Assembly: GCA_028065725.1 (NCBI GenBank)
Contig: JAPTVL010000207.1
Location: forward strand, 1 to 32,425
Source: Betaproteobacteria bacterium
GTDB taxonomy: Bacteria > Pseudomonadota > Gammaproteobacteria > Burkholderiales > Rhodocyclaceae
Reading direction: 5' to 3'
Length of the DNA: 32,425 nt
Part shown: positions 8,272-14,147 of the stretch, piece after piece
Position numbering within the stretch: position 1 is the first letter of the stretch
How the letters are laid out: each line of letters starts with the position of its first letter
Program-made: the position numbers and the translations under genes
The notes under the pieces: model-generated
Database searches by the model: none
What the model saw: only the letters and a program-made list of their open reading frames with translations
What the model was told of the DNA's origin: nothing

Positions 8272-8619
8272 TCAGTCGATGATCGACCCGTTGCGCTGTG
8301 CCAGCCGCGTGTACTCCGATAGCGTGCGCGTGGCGACGAAGTACAGATCGCGTTCGACGGGCAGCTTCAGCGGCCCAACGATCGACGCCAGCTCGGACAG
8401 CCGCACGGTGCCTTCCTCCGGCATACCCAGGCCCAGGTCGCACAGGCCGAAGGCGGTGTCGCCATCCTCGGGATCGAGTTCGGTCAGCAGCCAGGTCGCG
8501 TGCGCGTCCGGGGTGAACAGCTTGACCACCGGCAGCGGGTCGATGCCCGCGCCTTCGGCGCGTGCGCGGCCGTTGGCGAGCAGTTGCGCGCGTTGTTCGT
8601 CGGTAATGAGTGTCTTCAT
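8272..8619 (-). CDS. DUF2958 protein
   Basis: A 115-residue soluble protein matching DUF2958, a small family found mainly on plasmids and integrative elements. Signature blocks are MKTLITDEQRAQLLANG, PVVKLFTPDAHATWLLTELD, DTAFGLCDLGLGMPEEGTV and LPVERDLYFVATRTLSEY. It has no known activity; annotation pipelines sometimes describe it as a single-stranded-DNA-binding or plasmid-maintenance protein without proof. I chose ATG 8619 because the family starts there; the longer upstream frame is low-complexity leader sequence. Confidence 0.82.
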   Translation of the reverse strand: MKTLITDEQRAQLLANGRARAEGAGIDPLPVVKLFTPDAHATWLLTELDPEDGDTAFGLCDLGLGMPEEGTVRLSELASIVGPLKLPVERDLYFVATRTLSEYTRLAQRNGSIID

Positions 8620-9088
8620 GGTCGCTTCCTCTTGAAGGGTTCGCTCCACGGCGGAGCGAGGCGACACAGGGCGCACGCGGCCAGCGCGGCCGTCATACCC
8701 CAACACGGTTCGGTGCGGGCCGGGGTTGACGGCAAGCGGCGTGCGCCAGGCTCGCGTGCTTGTTCGCTGTGGGGAGAACCGGGGAAGCGGTACTGATCCG
8801 CACGAAGCCGACGAAGCACGCATGTGCTTGCACGCCAATCCGCAAAGCCGGATTTGCGGAAGTACGAAAAGCCTCGGAGCAGGCGAAGCGGATTTGCAGA
8901 AGCTCACGGAACCGTACTCGCGGCAATCACCGAATCCACGGAAGCACGAAGGCGGCAATCCGCCTTTGCGCATCCACCCAAAGCCGGCCGAGCGGGCCAG
9001 CAGCAAGTGCTCGAATCGTAGGGCAAAAGCGAGGAAAGAGTTATCTTTAACGTGGTTTTAATTGTGCCGTGAATCGACGCTTCTATGC
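8620..9088. other. Long leader of the DUF2958 gene, no gene seen
   Basis: Roughly 470 bp without a convincing gene. It includes TTGACGGC at 8726-8733, a motif also present in the other long leaders of this element, a perfect inverted repeat TCCGCAAA-gccgga-TTTGCGGA at 8839-8860 and a further partial copy of that arm near 8890-8903. The last 60 bp before the XRE gene are AT-rich (around 9038-9063) and probably hold its promoter. Confidence 0.4.
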
Positions 9089-9379
9089 ATGCAGAAGCGT
9101 CCAATCCAGCGCGGCCGGCCAACCGGCGCCACCACCTTCGAGGCCGAGCCGGCACGGGCTTTCGGCGAGGCGGTGCGTGCGCTGCGCACGGAGCATGGCG
9201 TGGCGCAGGAGGCGCTGGCGCATCTGGCCGGCGTCGAGCGCTCGCACATGGGCAAGGTGGAGCGTGGTGAGCATATGCCGACGCTTGCGCTCATCCTCAA
9301 GATCGCGCGAGCGCTCGGGTGCAGTTCGGCCGAGCTGATGGCGGAGACGGAACGCCGCCTGGCGGCGTCGGAGTCGTAG
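9089..9379 (+). CDS. XRE-family transcriptional regulator
   Basis: A 96-residue single-domain helix-turn-helix protein of the Cro/cI type. The domain runs over residues ~22-85: FGEAVRALRTEHGVAQEALA, LAGVERSHMGKVERGEHMPT, LALILKIARALG. ATG 9089 is the first plausible start; a TTG at 9062 would add nine residues not needed for the fold. It is one of the few plus-strand genes of the element backbone and converges with the restriction-nuclease-like gene to its right. It probably controls element genes, by analogy with other integrative elements; its target is unknown. Confidence 0.82.
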   Translation: MQKRPIQRGRPTGATTFEAEPARAFGEAVRALRTEHGVAQEALAHLAGVERSHMGKVERGEHMPTLALILKIARALGCSSAELMAETERRLAASES

Positions 9380-9387
9380 TGCGAGAA

Positions 9388-9414
9388 GCGCCCCGCCACG
9401 GTGGGCGGGGGCGA
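9388..9414. terminator. Hairpin between convergent genes (copy 1 of a duplicated hairpin)
   Basis: A GC-rich inverted repeat, GCGCCCCGCC / GGGCGGGGGC with an acggt-like loop, lies 8 bp after the XRE stop and just before the end of the nuclease-like gene, so it can stop transcription from both sides. There is no T tract. A 23-bp core (9388-9410) recurs with one change at 12817-12839. Confidence 0.55.
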
Positions 9415-9417
9415 TGC

Positions 9418-10527
9418 TCAATCGGCCTTGCTACTGCCACCCGACCTGGCTGACTTTCTTCCGCGCTGTGCAGGCACTCCGGTGTCCCAAAGGCCATGTG
9501 CTCGCAGCAACTGCGCGGTTGCCACGCCGTCCATAATCACGTAGCGGCAAGGGGCTGTAAATGAGCGATGTAGGGCGTAAGCCTCCACGGTCTTGCGCAC
9601 GGCCGCGCCGACGTTGTGGCAGTGCTGAACGATATAGACCTGCGCGGGAGTATTGAAGAGGCGATAAATCTGGTCGGCGTTCTTACCCAGGTCGCGCGGC
9701 GTCATCGGATGGAATTTGGCCGGCCCTTTGAGCAGAAAGGCGCCGGTCTTGCGTTCGCCGTCGATCAAGAGCCGGTCAGAGAACAAATCGCTCTCTTCTC
9801 CGCCCCAATCCTTGGGAACATCGTGCTCATTGAGCAGATGACAGATCAACTCCTTGATCTTGTGCTCGGGAATATCAGCAAGACGGGCAAACTCGGTCTT
9901 GGAAGGAATCCATGTTCTATCCATGCCTGCAAACTGCTCAATGTCGTTGGGCTGCAACTCCAAGGTTGAGGCGAAAGGCAACGGCATCGACGACTGACCG
10001 CTGACCAGATCCCCGATTGCATAGGGAATCGCACGGATGGTATCTGCGGTGACGTCGGCGATGTAGGCGAAGGCGAAGAGCCGAGTCGATCCCGCCATGC
10101 GGGTGTAGGCCGTGTCGTTTACAAGGCCGTTCTTCGAGAATTCGAGGACGAGCTTCTTTCCCTCCATTGGCTCGTCGAGTTTCTCGGTCAACGTCAACGC
10201 CGATTTCTTGTTGGCGTAGCCGAAGCCTTTGCCATAAAAATGTCCGTTGTAGATGAAGGGAGTGCCAGGCTGAATCGCGTTCTCGACCGCAAGCTGTTGC
10301 AGGGTCTTGATACCACCCGATGCAATCGCATCCAGCACGTAGCTGCCGACAGCGCTGCCGAGTATGGCTGAGGTCATGGGTACGTCCTTGCCTTGCAACG
10401 TATGGAGGACGTGGGGCGGCAGCCCCTCCGTATTGACCAAAGAGAGAATGCGGTCGCGGCTGAGGTAGAACGCCATCAGCTTGGCCGTTGCAGAAGCGCG
10501 TATGCTGGTCGCTGGAGTGCTATTCAT
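9418..10527 (-). CDS. Restriction-endonuclease-like protein, partner of the HTH-GTPase
   Basis: A 369-residue protein with no signal peptide or membrane segment. The C-terminal region (residues ~245-345) resembles PD-(D/E)XK-type nuclease-like proteins of defence loci as I remember them: SDLFSDRLLIDG, then AFLLKGPA (K267), then LGKNADQIYRLF, VYIVQHCHNVG and CRYVIMDGVATAQLLRAHG. Candidate active residues are D247, K267 and Q301, but the usual acidic residue before the lysine is replaced (LLK), so activity is uncertain. Residues 1-245 are unrecognised. The gene starts 16 bp after the GTPase stop on the same strand, so the two form one operon driven by the operator-bearing promoter at 12706-12734. 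The role is probably the effector or sensor of a two-gene defence system (inference). Confidence 0.6.
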   Translation of the reverse strand: MNSTPATSIRASATAKLMAFYLSRDRILSLVNTEGLPPHVLHTLQGKDVPMTSAILGSAVGSYVLDAIASGGIKTLQQLAVENAIQPGTPFIYNGHFYGKGFGYANKKSALTLTEKLDEPMEGKKLVLEFSKNGLVNDTAYTRMAGSTRLFAFAYIADVTADTIRAIPYAIGDLVSGQSSMPLPFASTLELQPNDIEQFAGMDRTWIPSKTEFARLADIPEHKIKELICHLLNEHDVPKDWGGEESDLFSDRLLIDGERKTGAFLLKGPAKFHPMTPRDLGKNADQIYRLFNTPAQVYIVQHCHNVGAAVRKTVEAYALHRSFTAPCRYVIMDGVATAQLLRAHGLWDTGVPAQRGRKSARSGGSSKAD

Positions 10528-10543
10528 CTTGGCAGCGACCTTC

Positions 10544-12682
10544 TCAGTCTTGCGCTAGCAGATGGCGAACGGTCGCAACCGCTTCATGCCAACTGTCCGT
10601 GACCAGTTGCATCACGCGAGCATCGGCTCCTCCTTCGTTCTTCTCTTCAAACCAGCTTTGGTTGTGATTGTTGATGCGATCACGATAGCCCGAACCTCTT
10701 CCCCATTCGCTGTAGCACGTCTTCCAGAAGTTGGCGTCAGCGGTCATTTCATCCGAATGAATGCTTTGTCCAACCAGTTGGGCCTTTCGGACAAGCGCAT
10801 CGAAGCCGGCCTCCATCGTTCTGACTGTTTGATGGATGAGGTCGTGGGCATCACTGAACTGGTCGTCTTGCAGCAGGTTCTCGGCGATCTCCTTGAACTT
10901 CTGCAACTTCGGTTCGGCAATACCGGCAGCGATGCGCCGGGCACCGTGACTGAGTTGGTGGGCATAGTTAAGATTCCACCAATCGCCGTCTCTTACGATG
11001 GCGGCATAGACGGTGCGCGGGTGTGCGGTGCCCACAGCCGCCACCAGACTGTCGTGGACATGCCGCTTGGTTTGTGCCGGAATTGCTTCGTTGTTGTCCA
11101 ACCAGATCGTCAGACGACGCGCTGCGGCCGCCATCGCCCCCCGAGCCTGGTCTTTTTCGTAGTTCTCAAGCATGGATTTGGCGCCGGCGATGATTTCGCG
11201 CAACCCATTGCGCTGCCACTCCTGCACGGCGGTGATGCGGGCACGGATGAAGTTCCGCAGTTGCTCAGGCGCATCCTCCGCGGCATTGAAGAACATGACA
11301 GGCAAGTGGTCGAGCCCCATAGGTTGCAGCTTCAACTGCACTTCTTCGCCCTTGACTTCATAGCCTTCTTCGGCCGACTGCACGGGGAAACCATTGTCCT
11401 TAACAGCGAGTGCTTCACTGGGGCGCGGCAGCGCAAGGATGGCTGCGTGACTATCCAGTGTCCGAACCCCTCCTTCCCGAGCGCGGGTCAGCAATTGCCG
11501 CACGGCAGTAGCTGGCGCTTCATTGAACACGGTGCATAACACGACCACGGTATGCGTGTCATCAAAATGAACTTCAAGATCGCCGCGTTCAGCGATGTCG
11601 TCGATGCCTTGCGTGTCGATCAGTGTGACCGAAACCGATTCATCGCCCAGGATCGCGACAGGCACGACCAACTCGATCCGGCGCGGCAAAGTGAATTCCT
11701 CGCTGCGGCCGTTGTTGACGCGCTCGAAGATTTCCTGCAACCAATCGAGCGGCGGCTTGCCCAGGGTGTCGTCGTGCCAGATGTCGCGCCGATCGCGCTT
11801 GTGCAACTCCATGCGAGACAGGATTTCCACAGACAGCGACTTGGCATCGGTGAACCGCGCAGCCAGCTCACGGGCTTCATCGACCGCAGGAATGACGGAG
11901 CCGTCCGAGCGTTTTTCGCTGCGGCGACGTCGAAGCCCGGTCATATTCCGCAAGGCACGCTCGACCTCACGGGAGATTCCCGGCGACGCGCCGCCTTCGC
12001 CGTCATCATTCACTGAACGCGACGCTTGTGGAGGATTCACAAGAAAGTTCGCGAAATCAGCAACGTGCCGCCGTACTTCATCTTCGGTGCACGGCTCCAC
12101 GATAAGCCCATATCCAGGACCGCGCCGTACATGCACTTCACAGATAGTTATGCCGCCAGCGCCGGTTTCCAGGACAGCTTTTGGCATTCCCTTGCTGCCC
12201 GGAATTTCAAGACCTTCCGCGCGGCAAATCGCAGTGGACTTGCCCACCGCAATGGTTCCTATGAAGGCCGCCTGGTAGCGCTTGTCCGCCACGCTCGCCG
12301 CTTTGGCGAGCAATTCTTCCTGATAGCGAACCAGACGGCGCTCGTAGAACTGTTTCACATCGGGGCGCTCGGCAAGCGCATGCACCTGTTGCGCCGTCTG
12401 TTCCGCTTCCCACAGCAGGTCGGCATCCGGATCGCCGAGGGTCGGCTCCGGGATCATCTGCCACTGGCGCTCCAGTATCTCCCGCAGCTTCAGCGCGTCA
12501 GCCGTGCCGATGCCATCGAGCACGGTCTGAAGTTCCTCCGGCGCCAACGGTCGGTCGCCGTTCTCGACGCGGGATAGCACTGCGGCGCTCCAGGTGAGTT
12601 TCTTTGCCAGTTCGTTCTGCTTGAGCCCTGCTTCATCGCGCAGGGCAGCAATGCGCTTACCAATCGCCGCGTCTCTGTTCAT
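10544..12682 (-). CDS. XRE-type HTH fused to a dynamin-like large GTPase
   Basis: A 712-residue fusion. Residues ~6-58 are a Cro/cI helix-turn-helix (IGKRIAALRDEAGLKQNELA, LTWSAAVLSRVENGDRPLAP). Residues ~138-420 are a P-loop GTPase domain: Walker A GTIAVGKST at 142-150, a conserved TGAGGITICEV switch segment at 173-183, and DTQG at 356-359 as the G3 motif. Residues ~420-712 are helical, as in the stalks of dynamin-like and Hsp70-nucleotidase-like defence GTPases. No transmembrane segment is visible. The HTH probably represses its own promoter, whose spacer holds a perfect palindrome, and the GTPase may sense or remodel phage-related structures. It precedes and is cotranscribed with the nuclease-like gene. 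ATG 12682 has GGAGG 5 nt upstream. I know of no characterised system with this exact pairing. Confidence 0.72.
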   Translation of the reverse strand: MNRDAAIGKRIAALRDEAGLKQNELAKKLTWSAAVLSRVENGDRPLAPEELQTVLDGIGTADALKLREILERQWQMIPEPTLGDPDADLLWEAEQTAQQVHALAERPDVKQFYERRLVRYQEELLAKAASVADKRYQAAFIGTIAVGKSTAICRAEGLEIPGSKGMPKAVLETGAGGITICEVHVRRGPGYGLIVEPCTEDEVRRHVADFANFLVNPPQASRSVNDDGEGGASPGISREVERALRNMTGLRRRRSEKRSDGSVIPAVDEARELAARFTDAKSLSVEILSRMELHKRDRRDIWHDDTLGKPPLDWLQEIFERVNNGRSEEFTLPRRIELVVPVAILGDESVSVTLIDTQGIDDIAERGDLEVHFDDTHTVVVLCTVFNEAPATAVRQLLTRAREGGVRTLDSHAAILALPRPSEALAVKDNGFPVQSAEEGYEVKGEEVQLKLQPMGLDHLPVMFFNAAEDAPEQLRNFIRARITAVQEWQRNGLREIIAGAKSMLENYEKDQARGAMAAAARRLTIWLDNNEAIPAQTKRHVHDSLVAAVGTAHPRTVYAAIVRDGDWWNLNYAHQLSHGARRIAAGIAEPKLQKFKEIAENLLQDDQFSDAHDLIHQTVRTMEAGFDALVRKAQLVGQSIHSDEMTADANFWKTCYSEWGRGSGYRDRINNHNQSWFEEKNEGGADARVMQLVTDSWHEAVATVRHLLAQD

Positions 12683-12701
12683 CGTTGCCTCCAGAATTTA
12701 T

Positions 12702-12748
12702 GGAAACGATACAGAAACGTTTCTGAAACGTCAATAGTAACGTTTCAG
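12702..12748. promoter_or_regulatory. Operator array for the HTH-GTPase
   Basis: GAAACG-type half-sites occur repeatedly. A perfect 14-bp palindrome CAGAAACGTTTCTG (12712-12725) fills the promoter spacer. A second pair, CTGAAACGT (12723-12731) and ACGTTTCAG (12740-12748), forms a wider inverted repeat over the -35 box, and GGAAACGAT (12702-12710) overlaps the -10. Binding here would block RNA polymerase, so negative autoregulation by the HTH domain is the simplest reading. Confidence 0.7.
12706..12734 (-). promoter_or_regulatory. Promoter of the HTH-GTPase operon
   Basis: On the minus strand, TTGACG (plus positions 12729-12734) is followed by exactly 17 bp and then TATCGT (12706-12711), a good sigma-70 promoter. 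It lies 24 bp before the start codon, and the ribosome binding site GGAGG lies between. The 17-bp spacer contains the palindrome described in the next entry. Confidence 0.72.
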
Positions 12749-12815
12749 GAAGCCATGCGCCACTCCCGGACGCTAGCCGACACGGGCAATACTGGCGCTT
12801 GTGCTCTCGGAGTGA

Positions 12816-12843
12816 GGCGCCCCGCCACGATGGGCGGGGCGCC
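12816..12843. terminator. Hairpin downstream of DUF736 (copy 2 of a duplicated hairpin)
   Basis: Perfect 11-bp arms GGCGCCCCGCC (12816-12826) and GGCGGGGCGCC (12833-12843) with a 6-nt loop lie 11 bp after the DUF736 stop. There is no T tract. The core matches copy 1 at 9388-9410 at 22 of 23 positions. Confidence 0.6.
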
Positions 12844-12853
12844 GGGGCGGCTG

Positions 12854-13165
12854 TCAGGCCGCCGGCTTGCTGCGCGACCAGATCAGGTTGTGCGAGCCGT
12901 CTTCTTCTTCGATCAGGCGGGCGTAGATGGTCGCCGGGAACGACGGATCATCCAGTGTCACCGACAGGTAGGGCCGCTCGGCCTGGCTGACTTTCTTCCA
13001 TGCCGCGCCGATGTCGTAGCCGCCCGCCGCCTGGATGCGGAAATCGGGGGCGTTCTCGCTGCCTTTGTCGTTGGGGACGAACTTGACCTTGACGTTGAGT
13101 GTCAGGGTGCGGACCGTGCCGGTGAAGCCGTCGTTCTGTGCGGTGAATGTGCCGATGTTGGCCAT
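12854..13165 (-). CDS. DUF736 protein
   Basis: A 103-residue protein of the DUF736 family, ubiquitous on conjugative and integrative elements. It opens with MANIGTFTAQNDGFTGTVRT and continues with LTLNVKVKFVPND, APDFRIQAAGGYDIGAAWKK and YLSVTLDDPSFPATIYARLI. The predominantly beta pattern suggests a small OB-like or beta-barrel fold; function is not established. ATG 13165 fits the family start. It has a long upstream leader, like other backbone genes of this element. Confidence 0.87.
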   Translation of the reverse strand: MANIGTFTAQNDGFTGTVRTLTLNVKVKFVPNDKGSENAPDFRIQAAGGYDIGAAWKKVSQAERPYLSVTLDDPSFPATIYARLIEEEDGSHNLIWSRSKPAA

Positions 13166-13747
13166 GATGTTTGCTCCTTTCGGGTTGCCAAGGTCGCGCC
13201 CATCGCGTCCTTGTTGTGATCCGGTCGGCGGGGGACGGGCTGGCTGCATCGCGCAGCGGCCGCAACAGCGTGGAGGACCGGGAGGCGCAAAGAATTTGTC
13301 CCGCGAGGAATGCGCGCAGCGCAGGGGAAATTGTTTGCGCCGGACGGTTGCAGCCATGAAGCCCGAGGCGCAGCCGTGCTCCCGCCAGGATTCACAACGA
13401 ACCAAGGACGCAACGGGCCGAACTGACCCGAATGGAGCGATGGCCAGCTCGGCGCTCCGCATGAAGGCGTTGATGGCACGCGCCCGAATGCTGGCAAGGT
13501 CTGGCCCACAGCGACAGGCGGAATGCCCACCGCATCCAGCGGCGGACGGTTTGAGGCGTGGTGTGGATGCGTCATGGCAAGGCCGTGGGGCATGTCGGTG
13601 AACAGGCCGGCGTGACGGCCCGGACAGCCCACCATCAGCGTCGAGGACGGCACGTTTTCGCACAACCGGGCGCAGCAAGGTGCAGCGTGCTCCGGCGCAC
13701 TGCCCACCGTGGCGGGATGCGGGCGTCACTGACTACAACTGGAGCGG
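13166..13747. other. Long leader of DUF736, no gene seen
   Basis: About 580 bp separate DUF736 from the operator of the Argonaute module. I see no credible gene on either strand; open frames are low-complexity and arginine- or proline-rich. The region is GC-rich like the backbone, whereas the DNA to its right is less so, so the left edge of the Argonaute module is probably near 13700-13750. Confidence 0.4.
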
Positions 13748-13774
13748 TGCACCACCTTGGTGTAAAGTGGTGCA
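13748..13774. promoter_or_regulatory. Palindromic operator upstream of the RHH-Argonaute operon
   Basis: Perfect 8-bp inverted repeats TGCACCAC (13748-13755) and GTGGTGCA (13767-13774) flank an 11-bp centre, and a nested CACC-tt-GGTG palindrome lies at 13753-13762. The site sits 27 bp before the ribbon-helix-helix gene. Tandem short half-sites of this sort are typical targets of such proteins, so autoregulation is likely (inference). Confidence 0.55.
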
Positions 13775-13800
13775 TCATCTGATTCGAAAGTGTTTAGGTC

Positions 13801-14001
13801 ATGCCTGCAACAAAGCCGATTGCAACCTCAAAGCCCAAGCGTGATCCGGCTCCGAGGGCGTCCGTGACATTCCCGCCCGAACTCTACGAAATGCTGGAAG
13901 CCATCGCCCGGAGCAAGAAGGTCTCCGTAGCATGGGTCGTTCGCGACGCAGCAGAGAAGTACGTCGCTGAACAGTGGCCACTTCTGGAGAAACAGCAATG
14001 A
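13801..14001 (+). CDS. CopG/Arc-type ribbon-helix-helix regulator
   Basis: A 66-residue basic protein. Residues 1-17 are a lysine/proline-rich tail; residues 19-60 form the ribbon-helix-helix: RASVTFPPELYEMLEAIARS (strand and helix A), then VSVAWVVRDAAEKYVAEQWP (helix B). It lies 130 bp before the Argonaute gene on the same strand, with a palindromic operator just upstream, so it most likely represses this operon. It could alternatively be an orphan antitoxin, but no toxin gene follows. The ATG at 13801 is preceded only by a weak purine-rich site. Confidence 0.78.
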   Translation: MPATKPIATSKPKRDPAPRASVTFPPELYEMLEAIARSKKVSVAWVVRDAAEKYVAEQWPLLEKQQ

Positions 14002-14147
14002 ACGCAGTGCTTGCTGTGAGGCCGGTCAAGTGGCAGGCCACGACGACCTTGGAACCCATAACCTCCCGGACTGAGACCAATTCGCGGGACACCGCGCGGT
14101 GGAAGCGTCACGGACATGAAAGGGGTGGACCTTGCCGATTGTCCTGA
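13998..14147 (+). CDS. Possible 49-residue coupling ORF between RHH gene and Argonaute
   Basis: A short frame starts with an ATG overlapping the RHH stop codon (ATGA) and stops at 14145-14147, 13 nt inside the Argonaute gene. The product (MNAVLAVRPVKWQATTTLEP at its start) resembles nothing I know. Its position would deliver ribosomes from the regulator to the TTG start of the Argonaute. It may be only a coupling device or chance. Confidence 0.25.
   Translation: MNAVLAVRPVKWQATTTLEPITSRTETNSRDTARWKRHGHERGGPCRLS

Noticed and set aside
8620..9050. Short plus-strand frames in the DUF2958 leader
   Set aside because: Overlapping frames in three phases read repetitive charged sequence, as expected for repeat-containing non-coding DNA.
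13166..13747. Possible small proteins in the DUF736 leader
   Set aside because: All frames are low-complexity, lack ribosome binding sites and show no recognisable motif.
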